Shown here one piece after another: positions 37,250 through 49,883 of a DNA stretch of 64,000 bases. A program made the position numbers and the translations under genes. The DNA is from Spirodela intermedia. Its lineage: Eukaryota > Streptophyta > Magnoliopsida > Alismatales > Araceae. The DNA lies in contig LR746280.1 in NCBI GenBank assembly GCA_902729315.2, forward strand, positions 1,980,501 to 2,044,500, given 5' to 3'. How positions within the stretch are numbered: position 1 is the first letter of the stretch; every line of letters starts with the position of its first letter. Below the pieces are notes generated by a model. It worked only from the letters and a program-made list of their open reading frames with translations. It had not been told where the DNA came from and ran no database searches.

Positions 37250-38412
37250 ATGGCCGCCACACGCAGCATGTCGTCTCTTGCCTTCTCCCTCCTCGTCCTC
37301 CTCCTTTTCGTGTGCACCGCACACGCGCAGCTGAGGCCGAACTTCTACTCGTCCACCTGCCCAAACCTGCACAGGATCGTCCAAAATGCCATGCGAACGG
37401 CCGTCCGGAACGACCGCCGCTTGCCCGCCTCCATGATCCGCCTATTCTTCCACGACTGCTTCGTCAACGTAAGTGCGCGTACTAGAGAGCAGACTCTTTC
37501 AGATGAAGGATGGCCGGTCGTCTCACCTCCCAGCCGCAACGGTTCTAATGCCGCCGCACGTGTGATCATGCAGGGCTGCGACGCATCGGTGCTCCTGGCC
37601 GACACCGCGACCTTCACCGGAGAGCAGAACGCCTTCCCGAACCGGAACTCCATTCGAGGCATGAACGTCGTCGAGACCATCAAGTCCGCCGTCGAGGCGG
37701 CGTGCAACGCCACGGTGTCGTGCGCCGACATCCTGGCCCTCGCCACTAGGGACGGCGTTGTCTTAGTGAGTGCCTTAGGCTCCTCTCGTTTACCCGTTTG
37801 CCTTATATTGGACGAATCCAATCGCTAACCAGAGGAGACTGACTGCCTTCTTCCACGCAGAGCGGAGGACCTTCGTGGACAGTGCCCCTCGGGCGGAGGG
37901 ACGCGAGGACGGCGAGCCAGAACGCAGCCAACAGCAACCTTCCCGGCCCGTCGTCCAGCCTATCGGCGCTCATCTCCAGCTTCGCCAACCAGGGACTCAA
38001 CCTGCGGGACCTGGTGGCCCTCTCCGGCGCGCACACCTTCGGCGTGGCCCGCTGCGCCACCTTCCGCAGCCGCATTTACAACGACGCCAACATCGAACCC
38101 GTCTTTGCCCGCTCAACACAGGCCAACTGCCCGCAGTCCGGCGGCGACACCAACCTCTCCCCGCTCGACATCAGCACCCCGAGGGCCTTCGACAACGCCT
38201 ACTACCGCAACCTCTTGTCCCGGCGCGGTCTCCTCCACTCCGACCAGGAGCTCTTCAACAATGGCTCCGCCGATTCTATCGTCCGAAGCTACGCGGCCAG
38301 CAGCTTCGTCTTCTTCAGGGACTTCGCGGCGGCGATGGTGAAGATGGGCAACATCAGCCCTCTCACCGGCTCCAACGGGGAGATCAGGCGGGTCTGCAGT
38401 AGGGTGAATTGA
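37250..38412 (+). CDS. Class III secretory peroxidase C (three exons, 320 aa)
   Basis: Exons are 37250-37468, 37574-37765 and 37861-38412, with phase-0 GT..AG introns of 105 and 95 bp. The ATG opening MAATRSM is chosen because it matches the starts of A and D; an apparent frame opening at 37244 uses a TTG and is not a plausible start. The signal peptide ends AHA, with mature protein from Gln27. Catalytic Arg64 and distal His68 ([10 protein letters not shown]), proximal His195 (LSGAHTFG) and all eight cysteines are present. It ends CSRVN without extension, suggesting apoplastic secretion. The product differs from A at only a scatter of positions (for example [21 protein letters not shown]). 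It is the mirror-image partner of A in the inverted duplication, divergent from H. Confidence 0.95.
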
Positions 38413-38515
38413 GGACCCGGGTTGCATGGTTTCCTGGTGGATGGGACGTAAACAGAAAAGACAACTAGATTGACTCATGGTTTAAGTAATGGATTAATGT
38501 GGGTTAGCTCATTTG

Positions 38516-38521
38516 AATAAA
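38516..38521 (+). terminator. Polyadenylation signal AATAAA of peroxidase C
   Basis: AATAAA about 105 bp after the stop, in the 3' UTR block conserved with A and D. Confidence 0.7.
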
Positions 38522-38559
38522 CTTCCGTAAGAGGGAGTGTCAACAGCTTTGGTTATGTA

Positions 38560-39460
38560 CTTGTCGGAGGGCAGAAGATGGCAGCTATACGCCCTCTTGT
38601 TGTTAATCATATGTACTTTTTATCTTATATTTTTATCTTTTTTTGTTCGCTATGCGTCAGATCCAACTTGGCATAAGTGAAGTCCAATTACCCAGATCTA
38701 ATCCAGTTAGTCAGGTCCATTGTAAATCGTTTTTTTATTTGGTTCAATATTTATGTTCACCTTTCCTTTTCTCTCTCCTCTCTAGTGAGCCAACGGCTCT
38801 CTTCCCAACTCCAAGACTTCTTTCGGCGACCAACGATCGTGGTGTTTCAAATGGTATCAGATTATTTCATGTGACCTTATTCCACCATTTTTGACCTCTT
38901 AGAGGTATATTTCATACTCATTTACCTTGATCAAAGGCATTCAGTTCTGATTTGTCCTAGTTTTTGAAATTCATTTTTTCTGCCCCCTTTATGACGATCA
39001 TTGACTGTACAACTATGTTGAAGGAGATTCTCAACCCTATATATTTCCCCAGTATTAAGGGGTGACAGAAAAGATCAATCCATCTTAAAAAGAAGTATTT
39101 CTGACTTTTTTACTACATGACCCCTTATTTCCTCTTTCTGGCCCTATTTCTCCTCCAGGGGATTGGGAACACATCATTTTTTTTATCAAAGACATGGTAT
39201 TTTTTATGTCTCCAATGATATAAATGGTCTCTTCATCAGCTTACACTATAAAATGCTCCAAATCTAAATTAGGATTACCAAATACTCCAAGTGAATTCAA
39301 TTTAAATCCAAGAAATTTACTTAAGTGGACTGGTTTCATTTAAGTCTTTTTGACTAGAAGAGGAAAGCGAAATTATCTATTGAAATTGGCGCATAAATCA
39401 GCTAATCCATGATTCAATTCATGGAGGAAGAAGATTTCATAATTAACACATGGCTCTCTT
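38560..39460. other. Gene-free interval 3' of gene C
   Basis: AT-rich, short frames only; nothing recognised. Confidence 0.5.
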
Positions 39461-39469
39461 GTACATGAG

Positions 39470-41510
39470 TCTAGAAGTAAATGCAAATTTTATATCTTTT
39501 TCTAACACAAAAGATATTTGGAAAAATACTTGTAAGACTTTCTCAAAAAGAATGGAGGAGCCCAATCTAGAAAGAAATAGGAAAAACAATCACTCTAATG
39601 TAATACCCACATCAATGAGATAATATGCTAATAAGTTAGAGTCATGATGATGATAGGAAATTGATAGATAGAGGCCAATTACCACGAGGATTCATAGGAT
39701 GTACTCTTTTTTCATAAATATATAGAGATTAATAAAATTGATAAATTTTTCATTAGATTTATCTTGGGTATGATCAAATTTGAGAAGAAATTTAATGGAG
39801 ATAAAGGATCCAAAACTTGGAGGTAGTCATCATATCGATGAGAAATTAAGAAAATAGAAAGAGAATATCATAGAACCATAGAATATTGATAATTTTAGCA
39901 TTTTTTGTTAAATATAAAAAAACAAAGGCCCATCTAGATGACAAAGTATAGGTCTCAAGAAGAGCAACTATAAGGGCACCCTATGATGCGCTTGTCGCAA
40001 ACGAGCAGGGCACAATTGGAATGATACTATGGTTTCCATAGAAGGCTTCAAATAAGAGGCCAATATCATCTCACACCTTACTAACTTTTAAGGTAGCCAT
40101 AGGACAAGAGGTGTATAATCAAGGGGTGTTTGAAGGCTAAATGGTTGAGAACAAAATATAGAATCAACTATGACATCCAGCTCTATGAGAAACTTTTATG
40201 ACTCTTGATCTTTCTTATTACATGCAATATGTAATTCTTTTTCTACGTCATGAATTTCTTATACATGAGTCATTGATCATATGACTAATATCTTTAGTCA
40301 TCTTTTAATTTTTAATCCTTATCCAAGTAATAGCAAGGTAGTTGTAGTTAATGAATTACTAATCACTGTAAAAAATATAAAATTATAAAATTAATTATCT
40401 GTGTAATTAAAAATACTTTTACATGTACATAGATTTTTTACTAATCATATTTATTAAAAAATTAATTGATAATGTATATTGTAAGGTGACTACTAATCGT
40501 AACACATGTGATACTTATAATTAGATAATGAATAAGAGGATTGAACATAATAAAAAGTATCAAGTACTTTTACCACACTTGGACATTATGTTGTACTTAC
40601 ATTGTTGAATCACAACCTTCACTAGGATGTGGAGGTGTCAACTATGTTACACCTTAAGATTTGTTCTTGTACTAGCATTAAATTTATGGTGTTTTGATGG
40701 TGAAAAACAACTCCAAGATCAATCAAAAACATCAAATATTTTCTAGTTTTAAATATGCGTGGTATGAGACTAAACCTAAAAGTGTTAAGACAACTCAAAA
40801 TAATTATGTTAATTGCCTAGATGATAATTCACTGAATATACTTCTGACTCATGAAGCTGAATTTACTCATTTGATTTATCTCATCATGTGAAACTAAAAT
40901 CATAAATAGTAATATATATATATTATCAATATTTATAGAGATAGCCACATAAAGAAATCTTTTGGAACATTAAATGGATAATATTTTGAAGATGAAAAAT
41001 GAAATGAAAATTATATAGACACATTCAATTGTAGTTAATATTGTGTACAACATTAATCAAAATAATGAAGTTATTTATCATGCTACTTTTATCATAAGGA
41101 ATTATGTTTTTTGAAATAATGATTAGTTGTAGAATACCTCCTATAGGAAAATAATAATTAAGCAGATTTTAACCAACAAAGAACAACATCTGAATATAGG
41201 TATGAATTTGACTTGTTCCTTCTTGTGTCTATTATATTATATCAATAGGATTGAACTATCATTATCATAAGAGTATTGATTAAGATCTAACTACGAATTT
41301 CAGTACTTATGAGCCCTATGTAATATCTTATGTATTGAGAACAAGTATTATATTGTCGAAGATATGTTTTTATGCACTTAAATTATGGCTTGAGATATCA
41401 AATTAATTACTAAAGTTATTTGAGCCAATTTTGATAAGATATAATTACCAAGTCAGTACTTTAATAATGTATTATATTTGATTTGAACTCATGATATCAA
41501 ATCCTTGATC
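39470..41510 (+). repeat. Dispersed direct repeat, partner at 54350-56325
   Basis: It aligns by eye to 54350-56325, with landmarks 'ctcaaaaagaatg', 'ggatccaaaacttgg', 'gacaaagtataggt(c/a)tcaagaagag' and the end 'gataagatataattaccaagtca'. The copy at 54 kb follows directly on copia integrase, so this one may be a fragment of a second copia element. No intact frame is present. Confidence 0.6.
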
Positions 41511-42014
41511 TATTTTATATCAATGTCTTAGTGACAAATTATGTATTTTATCAATACTAAATATTGGCTTAACTATGAGGATCTAAAGTTAAAATGACGT
41601 GTCACATTGGTTTTATAGCCATTTAAATTATGATCGTTTAAGGCAAATGAATGTTAGAATATCCCAGAAAATCTAAAAGACTTTCAAATTTGATTTTTGC
41701 ATATAAGTGTAGAGATTTTTCAATGAAAACAACAACAATGATATATTTGCTTCTTTACTCTTTCCTATAAGCCCTAACCAAAAATCAGTAATAAGTGGGC
41801 TGGTGAAAGAAATGTAATAAAATCATTAAAGATGAGCATTTATGATTGATCTCTACCAATCTGCACAACCTAGAAGTATTTGCTCTACTGTCAATTCAAC
41901 AACTAGAGGACATATCTACAAAGAGCATTTTAATACATTATTATAAAAACAATGATGATGATGGAGAATGTTGAAGATGTACCACCAATAATCCCCCATC
42001 AAAATGGACATGAT

Positions 42015-42072
42015 GGTAGGGATAACATCAAGATGTCCATTTTCTCTCACTACACGTTAGTCGCCATCATAC

Positions 42073-42119
<47 letters not shown>

Positions 42120-42181
42120 ATTCTCTATCTATTTATCTATCTCAAATAGATGTTCCATGTTTATGAAGAAGGTGAGAAAAT
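42015..42181 (+). repeat. Stray copy of the peroxidase-upstream module
   Basis: 'gataacatcaagatgtcc' through 'gttagtcgccatc', a CT tract (42072-42118) and 'gaaggtgagaaaat' match 35925-36075, with no peroxidase beside it. Homology stops exactly where a copia-type LTR begins (TGTTGG at 42182). Confidence 0.7.
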
Positions 42182-42757
42182 TGTTGGCAATGTCACCCCA
42201 TCCCATCTGACCTATTTGGGGGATGTGTGAGTGAGGGGCGGTGTCACAATTGTCACCTCATCCTTATTGACTCATTTGGGGATCATGTAGGGAGAGAGCA
42301 AAAAATGATGGTGGTCGAAATCATTACTTCCAAGATGTGTGGATCTACTTGCACATAAGTCAAGAATCTCACCTTTTAGGGGGTGGTTACCTTTTTCCTT
42401 TTCTATATATAAGACATGTATTTTCTTTTTGATAAGTACAAAGAACAACGAGAATCTCTCTCTCCTTTGATTCCATTCTCTCTCTCTATTAATTCTCCTC
42501 ACCTTTCTTAGTCTCTCTTCTTTTTCCTATTACAGGTGAAGTCTTTATAGAAAGATATAAGAGTTTATTATTGACTCTCCAATGTGTGGGTCATCTCAAA
42601 GGTGTTAAGATGTGGAGTAGAGGTGTTTAGTGAAAGTTGTGTTATCATCAAGATTCTTGATAGCTTGATAATTTCTCTTCTACTTTAGTCTTACTAATAT
42701 ATAAAAATTGAGTTTCTGTTAGTGATGTGATGATGTGCTTGTATATTTATTCCTACA
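42182..42757 (+). repeat. 5' LTR of the copia element
   Basis: It starts TGTTGG and ends TACA directly before the primer site, with a TATA box (tatatataagac, about 42403-42415). An internal imperfect duplication ('gtcacc(c/t)catcc..' at about 42190 and 42250) is present. Its edges come from these signals only, as no partner LTR was found. Confidence 0.6.
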
Positions 42758-42759
42758 AA

Positions 42760-42772
42760 TAATATCATAGCC
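42760..42772 (+). other. Primer-binding site of the copia element (degenerate)
   Basis: TAATATCATAGCC matches 10 of 13 positions of the TGGTATCAGAGCC site complementary to initiator tRNA-Met, just after the LTR and followed by ATG as usual. Confidence 0.65.
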
Positions 42773-42819
42773 ATGTTTAGTTATTTTTAGACTTACTATA
42801 ACTTCTAAGGTGCACACTA

Positions 42820-43560
42820 ACATTCAAAAGTTAGGTAAGTCATCCAATTTTAATCTTTAAAAGTATCATGTGTATGATATATTATAATCTTAAATGAAAT
42901 AAACTCAAATAAGATTGATGTTAATGATTGAAAGCTAATGAAAAACAAGGCTAACGGTTTTATTCATACATGTTTGTTTGGTTAAACTCTTCAACAAGTC
43001 ATGGATAAATATAATCTTAAAGAACTCTAAAAAAAGTTGAAGAAGTGATGTGCACCAAAGTAGATGATGAGTAAATTGACATTGAAGAGAAAGTTATTTG
43101 AGTTACATTATGTTAGAAAGAAAAGACTTAACATTTCATATTAATTAATTTAATTAATTACTGAATGACTTACTTCATATGAAATCAACTTTTTCTAATG
43201 AGAAAAAAATATTATTTTATTTATTTCTCTTTTTGATTCATATAATCATCTTACTACAGCCTTGTTGTATGGTAATACAGTACCCATTCTTGAAGATGTT
43301 ATCAATTCATTAATAGAGTATTATCATCAAAAGAAGTATATTAGTGAGGCTCATGGTAAAGATTTATATATGAAAGATGGAAAATAATATAGAAGGTAGA
43401 AGGAGAAAGAATCGTCAAGACACAAGAAGAGTAAGTCTAAAAATAAATTAGTTGAAAAATCAAATTTGTCACGTGTCATAAGAAGGGACATTTGTGAAAA
43501 TATTATTCAAAAAATCAGAATGATAAGGCAATAGAGGGTAAATCTAGTTCAACTAATATT
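42820..43560 (+). pseudogene. copia gag remnant
   Basis: Translation across stops gives 'LTTALLYGNTVPILEDVINSL' and 'SKSKNKLVEK', then 'CHKKGHL.KYY', matching the copia gag pattern of TLLYGR..LT.E.V..AL, a KSKSK basic stretch and a CX2CX4HX4C zinc knuckle with cysteines lost. Confidence 0.75.
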
Positions 43561-43949
43561 ACAAATATTGAAAATAGAAAAGATGGTTGATAAAGCCTCA
43601 ATATTATATGATAGGATATGTATACTTGATATAATTATATTTTAAATGTCTTAATGAAAGCACACATTCAATATAAACATCTTTTTGTGTAAATTTATAT
43701 TGTTTACTAAATTACATATAAAAATTATTAAAGTATACTGGATATTCTAATAGATGAAAAAATTATATTTACATTCAAGAAAATTAGACGAATAGTATTT
43801 AAATTTTAAATAGATTCTCTATATTTTTTACATGTTAATGAGTTGACCAACATATCCATTATAGTTGGCCTAGTATCACATCACATATCAGCCCATTCCA
43901 ATGGGGGTTATTTAAAGGGAGACAGAAGAGAGAGAAAGGGGAGCTGACA

Positions 43950-45566
43950 TGACTCAGTTGTTGTATAGTAAAATTTATAAAACTAGAAAATATAATTTTT
44001 AGATATTTAGAAGTATTTCTGAATAAATATATCAATTATAATTTAATAAAACTTTCAAAAAAGAGCACTAATTTTTCAGTCGATCACAAAGATGTAATAT
44101 AATATCTGGTAATTATTCAGAATTTTCTTCAATGAATATGATTTTCTATTAATTTTATACTAGGAAATGAAAAGAAAATATATTTAAAATTTACAAAAAA
44201 AAGAAATAAGGGTGCGGATGTCAAGATGACATCAGCACTCAACAAACTCAAATTAAGTGAAAATAGAGTTCCCCTCAGTGATTTTTATGTAAGTGATTAT
44301 AGATGATTTAATTAATCAAATTAAGATATGTAAAAACTAAAATAATTATAATTGAATAAAGTATATTTTAGTAAATTAAAAATATAAAAATTATCACTAA
44401 ATGAAACATAAAATAAGTTGAAAGTAGGAAAACAAAGTTTTGGTGTCATGATAGCGATGCAACGATGATGCACCAGAATCTTGAGCATTCGAGAAGATTG
44501 TCGTGTAGTGTCCACAACCTCAAAGGCTCTCATTAGACAAAGATGACGTAGACAACCTCTAGATCTCCTTGCGAAGTCTAGAGATCAATGAAGTGGGTTG
44601 TTGAATTGTCTCCAATGGCTGTCACCTAGTGGAGCGAAAAAATGACGACTTTGTAGCTCTTTGGCAACTGTCACCTAACAAAGAAGAGCTAGATGGAGGT
44701 GCGGCACGTGTCAAGGAGCTTCATCCTCAGGTCCGCGTAGCAAGAGGAGGCTCTTCATCGCATTTAGTATGCTCTCAAGAGGTGGCGACTCGTCTCTTGG
44801 TGGATCGTTCTCTTCCCGACGACGGCTTGTTCGTCGATTAATCGGAGATGATTTACTCAATGGATTCACAATCTTTTTATTGTGAATCATTCAATAATTT
44901 TAGTAGCAATGCTCCGCGAATTGCATTGACAAGATTTTTGTCAACGATCTAGTGATTCTCGTTACTTAATCCTTCATTGACGATCTGTAAGAAAGTCATG
45001 ATAATCAGATAAAAATATGTAACTTTTGACTCTAGGAGGATTTGAACCCATGCTAATTGCCCACCCTTTATGGGGAAGGTGACGCAGGTTTAGTCCCACC
45101 TCGCTTGTGCACCGATATTTCGGGCGAATATATACTAATGTTTCATTTCCAAGCATGTCCCTTCTCTTGCGTGTATGACCACTCTTTGTCCCACAACTGG
45201 CTGGCCACTAGTGACGTGGAAGGAGAGTGGCACACACATGCCCCTATCGATCCAAGCGGCTCGAGCCCCTACTCGCGGCTACTCCCTGACTAAGCCTCCG
45301 ACCTACTTGCAGGCCTGACTAGCTGGTGGGGTCCCCTCATTTTGTCTTATTTTTATTTTTTATTTCTTTTTCTTTATTTATCTCAAAAGCAAGACTATAA
45401 AAATCATATAAATTTGTGTAAAATTACATAATTACCCAAAAATTTACATTAATTAACTAAAAACCACTTTTCACACTTTAACATAAATATAAGTCTATTT
45501 ATCATAAGTTAAGGCTAAAACTATATTATTTACTAATTATTAACTCATGATAGTGAAGACTTATCA
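43950..45566 (-). repeat. 3' LTR of the gag-only gypsy element
   Basis: It is bounded (on the plus strand) by TGACTCAG and CTTATCA and aligns over its whole length with 49884-51513. It contains a USE/TATA-like arrangement on the plus strand (45092-45103 and 45129-45134) and a Pol III B-box-like sequence on the minus strand (45038-45048). Confidence 0.85.
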
Positions 45567-47120
45567 CACCCACTAACTTAAATCATTGCTAGTTCCTTAG
45601 CAATGGAATTACGAAAATAAAAATTTACAAATTTTAAATATCATATTTCAATATAGAACAAAAATATAATTAGAAATGATGCATCTTTAGATACTTTGAA
45701 TTTTTATACCAAGCATTTAAGAATGATGTCAAACACTTAACTATTTAAACACTCCTTGAAATAACAATCTAGACTTCACTTCTTCTATTCACATCTTTAT
45801 CACTTCTTCACTAATAGATGTATTTATAAGATGTTCTAATTATCAATATTCATTCAAGAATAATATTGATCTTACATTTCCTTTTTTTTATGACTTGATT
45901 TTTGAAGTTTGCACTATATTTCTTCCTTCTTTTTATTTTTATTTTTATTTTTATTTTTATTTTTATATATAGTGGATAAGTAGCTTTTCTTGTAGACAAA
46001 TTTTGACAATAAGAATGATGTCTCACACCCTCCATGTGTACTCTTCATTTTCAGGGCTTTCACTTTATCCACTTATTTTACAGCAAGTGTTTTTCTATGC
46101 ACAATTTTCGACAATGAAAATGATGTCTCATACCCTCTATGTGTACTCTTTGTTTCTAGATTTTTCACACTACTCTCTCTTTTCTTTTTTTTTCAAAATA
46201 AGTGATTTCTCCCCACGTCTTATAGATCAGGGTGCAAAAATCTCCATTAAACTCAAATGATCAATCAAATTTTTACGTCAAGTAAATACTATCTATCAAG
46301 ATCATGAAGAAAAAATCTAGAAAATCAAATTTATGTTATCTACCATGTATCCAAGGAGTATTCCAACATTTCATGCTACTAGATTATTCTTTTGACTCAA
46401 TAATAATCTTCTTAATATATTTTGATATCAATCAATCTAATTGATTTAATTTTTCATGCATGTAATATGATGTAAGAAATTTGTAAATTCGATAGTTTTG
46501 ACAATTTTGTTTTCTATTTTCAGTTCTATTTTTAGTAGTAGTAAATTTGTCAAAAATAAATCAAAACTATCCTCTTTGTAGCTGTAATTTTGAATTTCAA
46601 TAATATATTTAGGGGATTGAAATGTGAGAAAAGGGTCTCTAGAATTTCAAATTTCGGGCTGTTTTTTTGTTTGCTATTTTTAATAGTCTATTGTTCTTGA
46701 CAGAAAACTAGAAAATAGATGTTGCAGTTTTTCTAAATTTTATTTTATTTTTATTTTTTTAATTACTGTTCTAAGTTGAATAAAATGCAAACACATGTTC
46801 TTAATCGTCTTAAAACATAAATTAATAATGAATACTTCACCTCCCAACTTAAAAATGACATTGTCCTCAATGACACAAAAAAATCGAAATAGAATATGTA
46901 GAAAATATAATTTTCAAGTGAAGCATGCATATGTGCAAAGTTAAGTATTAAAAATATTTTCATAAATGATAAAGCTCAAAAAGACATCACCTCAACCTCG
47001 TTTTTAATTTTCCACTTCATCTTACACTCCTCTTGTACTTTTTCGAAAAAAAAAATACAAAAATAAATATTACGAAATTCTAAGAAAAACATAGCTTAAA
47101 AAAAATCAAACAGAATGAAA
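45567..47120 (-). other. Non-coding 3' internal part of the gag-only element
   Basis: AT-rich, with a (TTTTTA)n tract at about 45930-45966 and a ~105-bp imperfect tandem duplication (about 45990-46200; 'gatgtctca(c/t)accct(c/a)' repeated). No pol motif was seen. Confidence 0.6.
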
Positions 47121-47479
47121 TAAAAACCATGGGTTACCTCCCATGTAGTGCTGAATTTAATGTCTTCAATTGGACAGCTCTTAGATCATATAAGATAATC
47201 TATGGCTATCAAAATATATTTGTATCCCAAGGTAAGTTTCATGATATTCTTTTTCAGATTTATAATAAATTCATATACTTCATATATATACTTTGACATA
47301 CTTTCAGCCAAAACAAAATGGAAATTAACAAAATTTTCCCAAAAATAATATTTCTATTTTGAAAAGAATCTTTTCTCATTTCTATCTTGTTTTGTAAGGC
47401 TATCATTTATTAATAAATACTTTCTATTAATAGATCATAAAATGTGATCACGTCATATAATTTTAAAATTAGCTCTTAC

Positions 47480-49569
47480 CTAATCTAGAATTTTTTCATC
47501 TAAATTAATATCTCTAATTCTTCCACTCACCCATTTCTTAATGTGTTCTTTTATCTGCATAATCTTCTCCTGCTCTATTTTATCTTTCATACATATTTGT
47601 TCAATTTGCGAGGAGTGAAATATTTCAAGCTTAGAAATAATTTTAATGGGTTGTGGGTTTTGAAGGATGGAAGGATTATCTTCTTTAATCTCAAATCTAA
47701 TGAATTCAGTAAAATTCAAATTTTCTCCTCCAAAATTATCTCTATATTCATATTCATTATTTTCATTTCTCCCCATTAGTTGAATCAACTCTTTTTCTAG
47801 CTTTTCATTTCCCAACTCATCAAATTCTTCATCTTCTCAAGAGTTATCTTTTAATTTCGGTATATCATATACATCATCATCCTCACTATCAACATCTATG
47901 GCTGAAAAATTATGATTAGATTTATTATTTCATCTCCTACATCTCCCAAATCAACTGATTTTTTTTCACTTGAAATATGTTTTTCTTTATTTCTATTCTT
48001 ACTCCCTTCTACTAAAATTTAGATGATTCTTCCATGATCAGCTACTTTTTCTTCATCTAAAGGCTCTTTCTTCTCATCACCCTCACTATATTCATTCATC
48101 AATTGTGAGCAATAAATGATTTTATTCAAATTTCCTATCACTATATTTTCAGCCTTAATATTTTCATTTACTTATAATAGATCATCAATTTCTTCTAATA
48201 GTCCCCAATTAGGATCAGGTAAAATATTCTCACTCAATGTATTCACTATCCTAACATTTTTATTTTGTGGGTTTTTTCCTAGATTCATACAACTAGAATC
48301 CCCTTGCTAAAATCCTATTATTGGGTGGTTTCCTGAATTTTCTATGGGCTGACTAAGTAGCTGTCCCTCTTCTTTCTTATTCCTAAGAGCCTCTATAATT
48401 TGTTTTTAGTGTAACATCATTTGATTCATAGTTTGTTGCATCATTTGACTCATTTGCTGCATCATTTTTATAGTATCAAGTTGGGTTTGAAAGGGCTGAT
48501 TTTTCTAAAACCTATTTTCTTATTTTGAATGAAATTTAGAGTTTGAATTAGATCTAAGTGCTTCTAGATTTTGAATATTATTTGGGTTTCTCTACGAAAA
48601 ATTATTTTCTCAATTAAGATTATAAGAATTATAAAAATACTCCCTATTTTTACTAAAATTGAGGGGTACTTACACTTGTTCTTACCTAGGATGATATTGA
48701 AATTTGAAATTATCATTTTCACCACACATAGGACGTGTACTATTTGAATTAAATTGAGAGTTAATAAGCTTTCTAATATTTTTAATAAGTAAATCAAGTT
48801 TTTTTAATCTTTGATTAATTTGATTAACCTCATTTGTAAATTTAGAATCATCATCATGATGCAATTCATAAATTTCTCTTTTCTTATCCTTGTCATATAA
48901 TTCAAAAGAGACGATCTCTAAAATTTTTACTTAAATTCTCATAAAGATTATAAATCTTATTAGGAGTTTTCTTCATAAAAGCTCCTCCACATATAGAATC
49001 AATCATATTTTTATGTTGTTCTAATAATTCATCATAAAAAATTCTATTGAGCTGCCACTTGGATATAGCATGATGAAGACACTTTCTAAGTAAATCTTTG
49101 AATGTTTCCCATTCTCACGTAAAGTTTCTCCTAGTTTTTGAGAAAAATTCTATAAATATTTTCTCATATTTTGAGTTTTTTCTAAGGGATAAAATTTTCA
49201 AAGAAAGACATGTTCTATGTCCTTCAAGTTAGTTAATTCTCTATCTAATGTGGATAGCGAATAATTAGCTTTGTCCCTAAGTGTATGAGAAAATAATTTC
49301 ATCTTAATAATTTCTAATGTAACTTGAGAGAGATTAACTAAATTACAGACCATATGAATTTTTTTTAAGTACTGATGAGGTTCCTCTAAAGGCAATTCAT
49401 GAAAATTAAGGAGCATTTGAAAAATTCCTAGATTTATTTTGAATTTAACAATGGGTGCTAATGGAACTCTAATATTAGATGTTCTTTGAAATGAATCAGG
49501 GATATAATAATTTTTCATGGCCATACGATTGTTCTCAATTTGACCTGTACTTCTTTCAACATCTATCAA
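47480..49569 (-). pseudogene. gag remnant of the gypsy-type element
   Basis: The 5' piece (49198-49569) reads 'GIFQMLLNFHELPLEEPHQYLKKI' then 'VTLEIIKMKLFSHTLRDKANYSL', matching the Athila/Tat-type gag (HGLP.EDPH.HLK.F...C......V....IR.RLFPFSLRDKA..WL). The middle piece (48682-48864) has 'RPMCGENDNF', a damaged zinc knuckle. A 3' piece (47480-47815) is charged and unrecognised but open. Stops separate them. Confidence 0.75.
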
Positions 49570-49855
49570 AATTAATTTTTTCTTTCATATTTTTAGTTTT
49601 GAATGAAATAATGAAAGGATTTTTTAGCCTTAGATGCAAAGATCTTTCACTATACATCAAAAAATCAATAAATTTGAGGGAAAAAATTAGTAATTGTTAC
49701 CCTCCTTCAGTATGCTCTAGTTCTTGCCTTGCTTCTTTTCGTTCTCTTTTTCTAAAAAAAAAATTCAGCAAGAAGAAAATGAAACAAGAGTTAGTTAAAA
49801 AAAAAATATGTACTCTAAGAGAAAAATAGAAAAATACTAAATATTATATGATACA

Positions 49856-49873
49856 TCCTCAACAATAGTGCCA
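49856..49873 (-). other. Primer-binding site of the gag-only element
   Basis: The minus strand reads TGGCACTATTGTTGAGGA, a decayed tRNA-Asp-type site like the one at 10635-10652, next to the 5' LTR. Confidence 0.75.
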
Positions 49874-49883
49874 AAATTTGATG

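Noticed and set aside
45157-45164. Possible U6 snRNA gene
   Set aside because: Only the first eight bases agree; the rest of the U6 sequence is absent, so no RNA gene is called.
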